Shown: positions 18,689 through 27,263 of the stretch, in pieces
How positions within the stretch are numbered: position 1 is the first letter of the stretch
Layout: every line of letters starts with the position of its first letter
Assembly: GCA_964406945.1 (NCBI GenBank)
Contig: CAYOTO010000014.1
Location: 1 to 64,000 of the forward strand
Reading direction: 5' to 3'
Source of the DNA: UBA2266 sp964406945
GTDB taxonomy: Bacteria; Planctomycetota; Phycisphaerae; Sedimentisphaerales; Anaerobacaceae
Length of the DNA stretch: 64,000 nucleotides
The notes under the pieces: model-generated
Told to the model about the DNA's origin: nothing
Database searches by the model: none
What the model saw: the letters and a program-made list of their open reading frames with translations, nothing else
Position numbers and translations under genes: made by a program

Positions 18689-20482
18689 TCAGAATACGTT
18701 TCTTCGAAGCTGAACTTTAGACCGCCAGAGAAAGAACAGGCCGATCATGTAGTATAATCCCGCACAGATCATGGTCAGAAGCGTCGCACCGAATGCGTCG
18801 CGACTCGATCCGGTCGCCCAGTAGTACCGCAGCCCGTCGTAACTACTACCGACGCCCCGGTTACACGCATCGACGATAACGACGAACTGAAAAGGCAGAG
18901 TAGTATCCACGTACATTTCAGCCAGGTCCTCGGAGGCGCGGCTGATGCCCAGGGCCATAAACAATAACAGTGGGATGAGCAGCCAGATCACCGCTGCGAG
19001 AACGAAGTTTGCGACCACGGCAACGGTCGTGCGACGAAATCTCGAGCTGAAATACAGCCCAGTACAGCAAAGGAAGAAGATTGCGGATGCGACGATCGGC
19101 GGCAGTTGCAGAAGAATCAGCGGATGGGTTATACCCGCCAAAACGAAGAGAAACACGTGTGCCGCCAGCAGTATCCAGGCCGGCAATATCCGCAACAGCG
19201 ATCCGAGAAACTTGCCCAGCGTAATCTGCCAGTCGCCCATAGTCGTGGCGAGCAGCAGAGGCAATGCCCGTGATTCTTTTTCCGACGAAATTGCCGCAGC
19301 CGGCAAAACAAGGGTCACCAAAGTGCCGATACCGGCGAACGCGACGCAGTATACCATTTGTACTTCCATATCGTCCAGTATCCTGGCGCCGCCGCAAAGC
19401 AGGTAAGTGATGAGGACAAGAAACACCGTGCCCAGAATTATCAGCATCGACAGCAGTTTGTTCCTGCCCAACAGAGGGCTGCGCAGCTCCTTCCAGGTGA
19501 TTGCAGCACGCCAGACCCGCCGCATCGACGATTCGTGCCTGATTGTCGTCTTGCGGTTTACTGTTATCACGGGCTCGGCGGCCGTGGATTTGCCGAGTTG
19601 GCCGCACGCCTGCCGCAGAGCGATTCTTCGCACAACTACGGTCGATATGACGGTCAACAGTGCAGCAGCGACGAGCATGATCCCGCAGTTGCCGGCTACA
19701 TATAAGTACATCGGAACTCTTCCGGGCCGGGCGAACATCATCATATTCGTTGCCTGAGTCAGAAGCACATAAGGATGCAGCAGAGTGAATGCCTCGAATA
19801 GAGTACGGTCGGGCACCAGATCCATGTTCTCGCTCACCAGAACCGTCATTAGTGGAAACAGGGCGAAAACCACACCCAGAGTCAGAACGGTTATTATCAT
19901 GGTGACGTACGCGCGTCTGGTGAATATGGAAAAAAACAATGTAAGAGAGGCGATGAAAACCAGTGTACTCACCGTAATAGCCAGCGCAGAAATAACGTAG
20001 CCCCAGGGAACCCCTCCAAAGACACGTATCGCGGCCAGAAGCGGAAGGCTAATGGCAAGCAGCAGCCCGAGCTGAAGCAATTTGCTCAACAGTTTGCCTA
20101 CTACAATCTGCAGGCCGGTAATAGGCGTAGTCGCCAGCGTTGCAAGTGTTTTGTGATATATTTCATCGCTGATCGAATTGCTCAGCATAATAACGGCGAC
20201 AAGTTGGGTGGTCAGGAACTGAAACCATACGACAAACAATATTACGCTCTTGCCGATTCTTGCCATCCGCGAGGCCTGGTACACGGCCGATCCGCCGCCG
20301 AAACGCATCTCAGCGGCCCAGAAGAGTGAGAGAAAGGCCATCAGGATTAAAATGTAAGAACTGCGCAGCAGATAATTTCTTCGTCGCCGGCTTGAAACAC
20401 AAAGCTCTTTGTCAAAGATCGGGCCGGTCAACCACGAAAACGTCAGCGCCGACCGCAATATGCCGGGAAGTACTGTCTTCAT
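18689..20482 (-). CDS. ABC-2-type permease, paralogue 3 of 3
   Basis: 597 residues and about twelve hydrophobic segments. The start at 20482 follows AAAGG. The N-terminal signature GPIFDKELCVSSRRRRNYLL is shared almost exactly with the two genes upstream. It is followed by two membrane blocks (residues ~35-290 and ~345-590) separated by a charged cytoplasmic loop, each repeating a KELR-type entry motif (ITWKELRSPLLGR). Phrases such as SDEIYHKTLATLATTPITGLQIVVGKLL and SRALPLLLATTMGDWQITLGK are hallmarks of ABC-2 family membrane proteins. These proteins move lipids, polysaccharide or drugs outward, or serve in envelope machinery. It presumably pairs with the ATPase at 24143. The export substrate is unknown. 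Confidence 0.85.
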   Translation of the reverse strand: MKTVLPGILRSALTFSWLTGPIFDKELCVSSRRRRNYLLRSSYILILMAFLSLFWAAEMRFGGGSAVYQASRMARIGKSVILFVVWFQFLTTQLVAVIMLSNSISDEIYHKTLATLATTPITGLQIVVGKLLSKLLQLGLLLAISLPLLAAIRVFGGVPWGYVISALAITVSTLVFIASLTLFFSIFTRRAYVTMIITVLTLGVVFALFPLMTVLVSENMDLVPDRTLFEAFTLLHPYVLLTQATNMMMFARPGRVPMYLYVAGNCGIMLVAAALLTVISTVVVRRIALRQACGQLGKSTAAEPVITVNRKTTIRHESSMRRVWRAAITWKELRSPLLGRNKLLSMLIILGTVFLVLITYLLCGGARILDDMEVQMVYCVAFAGIGTLVTLVLPAAAISSEKESRALPLLLATTMGDWQITLGKFLGSLLRILPAWILLAAHVFLFVLAGITHPLILLQLPPIVASAIFFLCCTGLYFSSRFRRTTVAVVANFVLAAVIWLLIPLLLFMALGISRASEDLAEMYVDTTLPFQFVVIVDACNRGVGSSYDGLRYYWATGSSRDAFGATLLTMICAGLYYMIGLFFLWRSKVQLRRNVF

Positions 20483-20536
20483 AACCTTTAGATTTCCAAT
20501 TGCTTTAAGGCGGACCTTCGTGGCTGCCGCCGATAC

Positions 20537-22240
20537 CTATATTTGACCCGTCCTTACTCGCCCGACCGCCAGTCTGGCGAAGATTATGCCCACACCGGCC
20601 CATACAACAGCCGGAATAAGCTGTATGACCACGGGAATCAGTGTTGCCATCAGACCAACCCCGGCGGGCCCTCCAAAGCCGAAGACGCCGATCATAGGCC
20701 CGGTGCATCCGCAGCAGAAGTAACTCGTTCCAAGATAGATGCCCAGTGTGGCGGCTACGGCCCCGGTGCTGCTTTTCATACGCATGCTCAAGTAGATGCC
20801 CAGCCCCATCACGTACGTCATCGACGCCGCAAATCCCACCGGAGCGCCTATCAGCGCGATTATGATAGCCGGCTCGTGCGCAATAGCATATAGATAGATA
20901 ATCGAGTAAAGCCCGAAAATCACAATGATAGTAGGCAAGTTCCGCAACAGAACCGCAATCATTTTGTGTTTTACGATTTGGCCGTCGGATACAGGTGTGC
21001 TCAGCAGGATCGGCCAGGTACGGGCCTCTTTTTCCTTCGTAACACACGAAGCAGCCTGGGCGCCGACGCGGATTACCAGCAAAAACGACAATATCCACGC
21101 GACGGCACCGATAACCATTTGCGCCTCCTCGTTGATTACTACCGCGGCAACTGACGCAGTGATTATTGCAATCGCCACCAGTCCGTACCGGACGACGGCG
21201 GTTGCGCGATGCCTCGAAAGTCTTCCCTGCATCTCCCGCCAGATTATCGGAGAGCCTTTTATCTGAATAGAAGTCTGTCGGGCTTGTGCCGTGGTTCCGG
21301 ACGCCCTGGCTGCAATTCTGTCGATCGCATCCCCGGCCGCTGTGCCGATTCTCCTGACCATCAGACCGCTTCCGCTAAGAGCCGCCCGGCGAACGCCGAC
21401 CATGGTCAAGGCCATTAATGCCCCGGCACAGGCAAGCATGACCCCACAGTGTGCGGGCCATGACCGGCCTGCCGCAACCGGCGTCACTGCACCGAACAAG
21501 CTCTGCGTGGCGTCAAACATCGCCACAAAAGGATTGGTGAAGTATACTATGGCGTCGGCTGTGGCTCCAGATACGGCGTTGTAATGTCTCAAGGCAGCCA
21601 GTGCCCCGGGTACACCCATGAACAGCACAATGCAGACAAAAACCACCGTCATAATCACTCTGTATCCCTGCTGTACATAGATCGAGAGGAAAAGACTCAG
21701 TGTTCCGACAAAGACAGTTCCGGTCGCCGTGATTGCGACCCCGGCCACAACACAGTCCCATCTAACGCCGCCCAGAACCCTGACCACGGCCAGCAGCGGC
21801 ATGCTGATCGCCACGAGGACCAGAATCTGCAGGAGCTTGCCGACGAGCTTTCCGGCGACGATATGGAAGCAATTCACATGGGTAGTCAACAGCACGTCCA
21901 GAGTTCTCTTTCGAATCTCCTCGTTGATTCCCACGCTCAGGAATACAGCGGCAAGCAGCATGGAACAGACGAACTGGAACCACAGGACCATTCCGGTGAC
22001 AGCCTGACCGGCTTCGGCCATCTGTGAAGCAGTATAGGCCGCAGACGTATTGCCGGAGAAAATGTCAATGCTGCCCACCCAGACAAAGCCGACAAAAACC
22101 GCTAGAAGCCCCACATATACCGAGCGCAGCAAATAACTTCTTTTGCGGCGGCTGGATACGCGCAGTTCCTTATCCAGTATCGGACCGGCAAGACGCCCGA
22201 GGAACGTCAACACCGGCGATATGGAAAGCGTTTGAACCAC
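20537..22240 (-). CDS. ABC-2-type permease, paralogue 2 of 3
   Basis: 567 residues. It begins with GTG at 22240, preceded by AGGAGA at ideal spacing. The N-terminal signature GPILDKELRVSSRRKRSYLL matches its two neighbours. The same duplicated plan is seen: block 1 with NEEIRKRTLDVLLTTHVNCFHIVAGKLVGKLL, a basic linker (about residues 290-325), and block 2 starting WREMQGRLSRHRA and containing KEARTWPILLSTPVSDGQIVKHK. Block 2 is richer in small residues and ends in a Gly/Ala/Val-rich membrane region. It has diverged more than the other two copies. It may form a heterodimer with one of them, using the CcmA-like ATPase two genes upstream. Confidence 0.85.
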   Translation of the reverse strand: MVQTLSISPVLTFLGRLAGPILDKELRVSSRRKRSYLLRSVYVGLLAVFVGFVWVGSIDIFSGNTSAAYTASQMAEAGQAVTGMVLWFQFVCSMLLAAVFLSVGINEEIRKRTLDVLLTTHVNCFHIVAGKLVGKLLQILVLVAISMPLLAVVRVLGGVRWDCVVAGVAITATGTVFVGTLSLFLSIYVQQGYRVIMTVVFVCIVLFMGVPGALAALRHYNAVSGATADAIVYFTNPFVAMFDATQSLFGAVTPVAAGRSWPAHCGVMLACAGALMALTMVGVRRAALSGSGLMVRRIGTAAGDAIDRIAARASGTTAQARQTSIQIKGSPIIWREMQGRLSRHRATAVVRYGLVAIAIITASVAAVVINEEAQMVIGAVAWILSFLLVIRVGAQAASCVTKEKEARTWPILLSTPVSDGQIVKHKMIAVLLRNLPTIIVIFGLYSIIYLYAIAHEPAIIIALIGAPVGFAASMTYVMGLGIYLSMRMKSSTGAVAATLGIYLGTSYFCCGCTGPMIGVFGFGGPAGVGLMATLIPVVIQLIPAVVWAGVGIIFARLAVGRVRTGQI

Positions 22241-22275
22241 CTGCGTCTCCTGAGTATTTCTTAATCAGTCCGTTC

Positions 22276-24105
22276 TTAAAATATCTTCTTTCTGAATCTG
22301 CATCCGGCCCGCCACATCAGAACAATGCCCACAAGCATATATGCAATCGAAGAGACGGCTATTAAACCCGTTGTTTCGGCAAAACCCGTGCGACCGTGAG
22401 GCCACTGGTACTTGAGGTCCGCCAGACCGAGACTGGCATTCTGAAGACCCGCTGAGCCGTGGATTATCACCACTGTCTGGACTATCGGATGGCCCGCATC
22501 CCGTTCGTAAACGTCTCCTGAAAGAATAAACACCGTCGGAAGAACGCCCCAGAGAACGATCAGCATGGCGATTGTGGCGACCACGGCCGAGGTCGAGTGC
22601 CTAAAAAGCGAAGAAAAGTACAGTCCCGAGCCGGTGAAAAACACGATCAGCCAGAGAATCAATATCGATACATGCAGAAGAGCGGCTATATGCACATACC
22701 CAAGTGAAAAGAACAGAACCAGGTGCCCCAGAGCGAACAGCCATATAGGCGCAGAGCGTCTGAAGGTCGCAATCGCTTTGTCCGACAGGATGCGCCATTC
22801 GCTCAGCGACGTCGCCAGAAGCAGTGGCCAGGTCCTCGACTCCTTCTCGATGGTTATGGAAGTCGCAGCACGCACAAGAGTAACAATGCCCCCCAAGATC
22901 ACGAACAGCAGCATATAGGCAACGTGCGTAACCTCGTATTGGAGCGAATTCTGGCGTGAGGAGATGATGTAAGTAAGAATGATTGCACCGACACTTATCG
23001 CCAGACCTATGAGACTGTTCTTGTTGTCTATTCCCTGTATGGCGGGTGCGCGAAGCTCTCTCCACAGAACCGGCGATCCCTTTACCCGTTTGATCGGACC
23101 GGCTATTATCTCCGGCTCATCGGCTGTCGTCGGACTCTTAGCTTTGTTGTTCTTTTTCTTCCACCAGACTCTTTTGCGGACCAGTTGAAGCTGTCCCACG
23201 GCCTGGCGCAGAGCCACCTTGCGAACTCGCCAGATACATATTTGCAGGACCGCAAATGACATTGCCAGCATGACCCCGCAATGTGCGGGCCAGTAGAAAA
23301 ACCTCAGCGCACCGGGACTCAGCATGTTCTGCGTTATGACAAACAGCATCGCGAATGGATTTGCGTGCAGCATAGCAATGCCGAGCAGCATTACCGGCCC
23401 GGGGTTGGAGGGATTCAGAAAGGCCCGGCCCGGTCCTCGAAACAAAAGGCCCGGCAGGTAAACAGATCCTGCAAGCATCGGCAAAAAGAAAAACAGAAAG
23501 CCCATTGCGAAGAGCGTCTTGATAATGACGACGTAAGCCCGGCGTTCGTTTATCGAGAAAAACATGCTGAGCGAGCCTGCGAAAACAACAGCCGACAAAG
23601 TTATGCAAAAGCTGGAAAGTATGTACGGAGCCGGCACTCCTCCGAATATGCGTACCACCGCCAGCAACGGCAATCCGAGGGCAAGAAGAAGCACAAGTTG
23701 CAGCAGCTTGCTCAGGACCTTTCCGTAGACGATCTGGCGGCCGGTAATTGTGGTGGTCATAAGCAGGCCAAGCGTCTGATGATAAATCTCATCGCTTATG
23801 GATGTGCTCAGCATTACGATCGCAGCAAGCTGCGTCATAAAGAACTGGAAAAACACTACCGTGGATATTATCCTCTTTCCGGCCATGGCCATTTGCGACT
23901 TCTGCACCGCGAACGAACCGCTGAATCCGGCCGCATCCGCCCAGACTATCGCCACAAAACCGGTAAGCAGCACAAGATAGACGAATCGCAACAGGTAATT
24001 GCGCCGCCTTCGGCTCGAAACCCGCAGTTCCTTGCCGAACAGCGGCCCGGTAATCCTTCCAGGTGTCAATATGCCCGGCAGCGTTATGTTCAGTGTTGGG
24101 GCCAT
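22276..24105 (-). CDS. ABC-2-type permease, paralogue 1 of 3
   Basis: 609 residues from the ATG at 24105. An in-frame GTG at 24123 would add six residues, and neither start has a clear ribosome-binding site. The ATG aligns best with the start of the paralogues. GPLFGKELRVSSRRRRNYLL marks the N-terminus. Block 1 contains SDEIYHQTLGLLMTTTITGRQIVYGKVLSKLL. A Lys/Arg-rich linker (KKNNKAKSPTTADEPE, about residues 285-315) precedes block 2, with WRELRAPAIQGI and SRTWPLLLATSLSEWRILSDK. Each half looks like one ABC-2 permease unit, so the gene may itself be an ancient fusion. It directly follows its likely ATPase gene. Confidence 0.83.
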   Translation of the reverse strand: MAPTLNITLPGILTPGRITGPLFGKELRVSSRRRRNYLLRFVYLVLLTGFVAIVWADAAGFSGSFAVQKSQMAMAGKRIISTVVFFQFFMTQLAAIVMLSTSISDEIYHQTLGLLMTTTITGRQIVYGKVLSKLLQLVLLLALGLPLLAVVRIFGGVPAPYILSSFCITLSAVVFAGSLSMFFSINERRAYVVIIKTLFAMGFLFFFLPMLAGSVYLPGLLFRGPGRAFLNPSNPGPVMLLGIAMLHANPFAMLFVITQNMLSPGALRFFYWPAHCGVMLAMSFAVLQICIWRVRKVALRQAVGQLQLVRKRVWWKKKNNKAKSPTTADEPEIIAGPIKRVKGSPVLWRELRAPAIQGIDNKNSLIGLAISVGAIILTYIISSRQNSLQYEVTHVAYMLLFVILGGIVTLVRAATSITIEKESRTWPLLLATSLSEWRILSDKAIATFRRSAPIWLFALGHLVLFFSLGYVHIAALLHVSILILWLIVFFTGSGLYFSSLFRHSTSAVVATIAMLIVLWGVLPTVFILSGDVYERDAGHPIVQTVVIIHGSAGLQNASLGLADLKYQWPHGRTGFAETTGLIAVSSIAYMLVGIVLMWRAGCRFRKKIF

Positions 24106-24142
24106 TCGAGAATTCGATACCACAAACGGACGTTATTGTGCA

Positions 24143-25069
24143 TCAGTGGACTATGCCTTTGGTCAATCTGAGAAACGCATCGTCCAGTTTCAGTTTTTCG
24201 GGTTCGAGAGACACAACGTCGAGACCCCCCTGCACCAGAGCCCTGGCGATAAGGCCGCTGTTGTCGTTGCCGTCAACCAGTGTTACTGTAATTAGATCGC
24301 CTTCGACAGTCACCTCCTGAACGTCCGGAATGGCCGAGAGAAGATCGACCGCCCGCGCCTGATTTTCGTTGACTTTTACTCGAACCCGCCTCTGCATACC
24401 CAGCTTGGGCACGATCTCGTCCATCGTGCCGCTGAAGACGAGCTTGCCGTGCTCTATTATCCCGACGTTGTCGCAGATCTCCTCGAGTTCGCTGAGGATA
24501 TGACTGGATACCATTATTGTTTTGCCCATACGCTTCAGCTCGCGCAGCAGTTCGCGTATTTCGATCCTGGCCCGCGGATCCAGCCCGCTTGCAGGCTCAT
24601 CCAGAATAAGGACTTTGGGATCGTGGATCAGTACGCGTGCAAGGCCCAGCCGCTGCTGCATGCCCCTGGAAAGGCTGTCGACCGGGGCGGCCTTTTTCGA
24701 CTGAAGATCGGTAAGCTCCAGCACACCTTCGACGATGCCTTTTCTCTTGCGGTATTCGATGCCAAACGCCGCGGCGAAAAATTCCAGGTATTCGAATACC
24801 TTCAAATCGTCGTAGACGCCCATGAAATCCGGCATATAGCCGACACACCGCCGCACCTTTCGACCCTGAGTTACGACGTTAAGCCCGTTGACGAACGCCA
24901 CACCGGCCGTCGGCTCCAGGAGCGTCACCAGAATACGCATGGTCGTGGTCTTGCCGGCTCCGTTCGGGCCTATAAACCCGAAAATGTCGCCGGCGTCGAT
25001 CTTCAGATTGAGATTCGACACGGCCGAGAGATTGCCGAAGTTCTTACAAAGATTCTTTATTTCGATCAT
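24143..25069 (-). CDS. ABC-2-type transporter ATPase (CcmA/NatA-like)
   Basis: 308 residues. Walker A is GPNGAGKTT, the Q-loop region is CVGYMPDFMGVYDDLKV, the signature is the variant LSRGMQQRLGLARVL, Walker B is VLILDEPASGLDP, and the switch His lies in TIMVSSHILSEL. The C-terminal ~80 residues form the small domain usual in ABC-2 ATPases. Its ATG overlaps the stop codon of the upstream DUF4350-like gene in an ATGA, which implies translational coupling. It is followed by three ABC-2 permease genes, its expected membrane partners. The overall set recalls the Gld and Nos exporters, but no Gld or Nos marker protein is present. Confidence 0.9.
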   Translation of the reverse strand: MIEIKNLCKNFGNLSAVSNLNLKIDAGDIFGFIGPNGAGKTTTMRILVTLLEPTAGVAFVNGLNVVTQGRKVRRCVGYMPDFMGVYDDLKVFEYLEFFAAAFGIEYRKRKGIVEGVLELTDLQSKKAAPVDSLSRGMQQRLGLARVLIHDPKVLILDEPASGLDPRARIEIRELLRELKRMGKTIMVSSHILSELEEICDNVGIIEHGKLVFSGTMDEIVPKLGMQRRVRVKVNENQARAVDLLSAIPDVQEVTVEGDLITVTLVDGNDNSGLIARALVQGGLDVVSLEPEKLKLDDAFLRLTKGIVH

Positions 25070-27228
25070 AATCCCATGCCCTCATTATCTTGACGGGGAA
25101 ATACCACCTGTCTTGCCAGATGAATATGGTGACTGTCATATGAGTAGCCTTCCACGCCGTACTCCAGCGGCGGGCCTTCATACTCCACACAGATTACGGC
25201 AGCGCCCTTGGCCAGATAAGCGTCCATTGCCTTGGTCCTTTGAAGAACACCCTGCGCTAAGAACACCTTTTCGTAAGCCTGGGCCAGATACGAACGGCCC
25301 GACTGCGAATGCTCATGCGGCGTCCCGTTATATCGCCAGAGACTCGGTCCGATCTGCCCGGAAACTTGCATTTCGTATTCCTTATTCGGGCCGTCAAATC
25401 CATCGAACCGGAATCCCATGCCGTCGGAAAAGACCACAAAACCTCGAGCTATGCTGTGTTCGGATTGATTTTCGATCTGGAGAACGGCGCGGCGGCCTTT
25501 TCGCTCTACCGTCGCCGTAAACGGCGTCTTCGTCGAATCCCATTCGCCCTGCAGGCACTGAATCGTCCAGATATTGACCGGGAGCGAATACGGTATATTG
25601 CCTCCGTCCTGTTGAATGCAATTGATCCTGCGTGTTCTGGTTTCGTTACCATAGCCGAAGATCTGCTGCTGACTCGGCGCCGCTCCCGACCACCACTGTT
25701 TGCCGTTGGGTCCCTCTATGCGATAATCGTCGCTTCTGGGCGCGAACAGACCGCTGTAACTGGTCGTCCAGACAGATGGACCGCCTTCGACGAAATCCTG
25801 AATTGAGATTGTTCTGAGCTGCATCTGGCCCCCGCGAACGGCCAGCACGCCATAATAAGCGCCGGCCGTAAACAACACGATACAGGCGCCCGAAGTAAGC
25901 CATGTCAGAGGCAGACGATCCAGGCGTTTCAGCACGAGGTAATCAACCGGTCCTAAAAGCACGGCCAGTCCCGTCAGCAGCAGGATTACCCACCATATAC
26001 TCAGCGGCCTCATTTCCGGAATGTTGTATAAATGCTCCATGAGCTGGTTGGTGGCCTGTACATCGACGCCTATCTGGTAGCGTCGCCCGTATTGATTGGG
26101 ATTGGAATTATTCTGCACTTCGCGTTTCGGAATGATCATACGGTGAGCCCTGGATGCATCTAAGGGGCCGTAGTTCTTCGTGAAAACGACCTTGTTGCTT
26201 GTCAGATTGTCGTCGCTCAGGAGTTTTGAAACTCGGTCGATCCAGAAATCCGCCGAGCTGCTTCTCGGCACATCGCTTAACAAGGCCGGATCGAATCCCA
26301 TCACCGCCACCCTGCCGAACCCGACATAAGCGGTCGCGAACAGACATGGGTTGTCGCCGGCGGTTTGGTAAAGACGTGCGTCGCTTTTGGGCGTAAGCGG
26401 CCTGCCTTTGATATCCGCATCGCCGTTCAGCTTGAGCTTCCAGCCGTTAAGTACCTGCATTGAGACGCTGATATCTTGCAGCGGACCCAGTTCAAACGGA
26501 ATCATCTGGGCAATCGGATTGTCCGCGGCTATGACATGGGAACCGGTTATAAGCAGCAGCTTGCCGCCGTTCTGAATCCACTGGCAAACCGCCCGAAGCT
26601 GCTGACGGCTGAATAACGACCAGTCCGGATCGTACAGAATCAGCGCATCGAGACACACGTAACCGGTCCAGTCCCAGGGCATGGATCTCGGCACCTTCGC
26701 GGCAATGTGCACTTGGCCGTATTCGGAACCTCTCCTGGAACCGGCCTGATTCTCCAGACGCATTACGCCGAACCGGGCGGCGCCCACCAGCCCTATTAGA
26801 ATATCGTTCTCAGACACGGCAGTCAGAGCACTGGCGCTGTCTGAAAAGTCCATCATATCGAACGCGTGCTGCCATTGAAGACGGCCCCTTTCATCGAGCA
26901 GTTTCAGCGTGCAGTCCTCGGTTGTATAGGCCAGTTTTGTAACCAGCGGCATGTGCTTGTACAAATCCGGCGTGAGCACCGCCTTGTGGACGATGTTGAG
27001 CTTGTTCAGGCCGTCCTGAGCCGAAGAGATTACGATAGTGGCGTCGAACGGCTTGGTCAGTTCGCTTCTGATCCCGACGTCGACCGGCATCCACTGCATG
27101 GGCCGGTAATGTCTGTCCCAGCCGGGGAAGAAATCAACTGCAAACGGGTCTTCCTCTTCGGCTCCAAAGACCGCGGTCGCACAAAGTATCGCGGTAAGGA
27201 ACACCAGAGTTCGTAGGGCTTTGCACAT
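25066..27228 (-). CDS. DUF4350-like membrane protein with glutamine-amidotransferase-like domain
   Basis: 720 residues with a cleavable signal (LRTLVFLTAILCATAVFG). The extracytoplasmic part is a beta-rich region (~25-180), then an alpha/beta GATase-like region (~190-330) with ALILYDPDWSLFSRQQLRAV and WIQNGGKLLLITGS. The latter resembles the ligand-sensing segment of DUF4350 proteins and of auxiliary subunits next to ABC-2 permeases. Two membrane helices follow (~405-425 and ~437-460, separated by DYLVLKRLDRLPL), then a C-terminal beta domain (~480-720). The catalytic Cys of true amidotransferases is absent. In many bacteria such a gene lies between an ABC-2 exporter and MoxR/DUF58 genes, as it does here. 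It probably acts as the periplasmic adaptor of the system. Confidence 0.7.
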   Translation of the reverse strand: MCKALRTLVFLTAILCATAVFGAEEEDPFAVDFFPGWDRHYRPMQWMPVDVGIRSELTKPFDATIVISSAQDGLNKLNIVHKAVLTPDLYKHMPLVTKLAYTTEDCTLKLLDERGRLQWQHAFDMMDFSDSASALTAVSENDILIGLVGAARFGVMRLENQAGSRRGSEYGQVHIAAKVPRSMPWDWTGYVCLDALILYDPDWSLFSRQQLRAVCQWIQNGGKLLLITGSHVIAADNPIAQMIPFELGPLQDISVSMQVLNGWKLKLNGDADIKGRPLTPKSDARLYQTAGDNPCLFATAYVGFGRVAVMGFDPALLSDVPRSSSADFWIDRVSKLLSDDNLTSNKVVFTKNYGPLDASRAHRMIIPKREVQNNSNPNQYGRRYQIGVDVQATNQLMEHLYNIPEMRPLSIWWVILLLTGLAVLLGPVDYLVLKRLDRLPLTWLTSGACIVLFTAGAYYGVLAVRGGQMQLRTISIQDFVEGGPSVWTTSYSGLFAPRSDDYRIEGPNGKQWWSGAAPSQQQIFGYGNETRTRRINCIQQDGGNIPYSLPVNIWTIQCLQGEWDSTKTPFTATVERKGRRAVLQIENQSEHSIARGFVVFSDGMGFRFDGFDGPNKEYEMQVSGQIGPSLWRYNGTPHEHSQSGRSYLAQAYEKVFLAQGVLQRTKAMDAYLAKGAAVICVEYEGPPLEYGVEGYSYDSHHIHLARQVVFPRQDNEGMGL

Positions 27229-27263
27229 TTTCTGCTCTCACCGAAATTTTTCAGGATTGTGAG

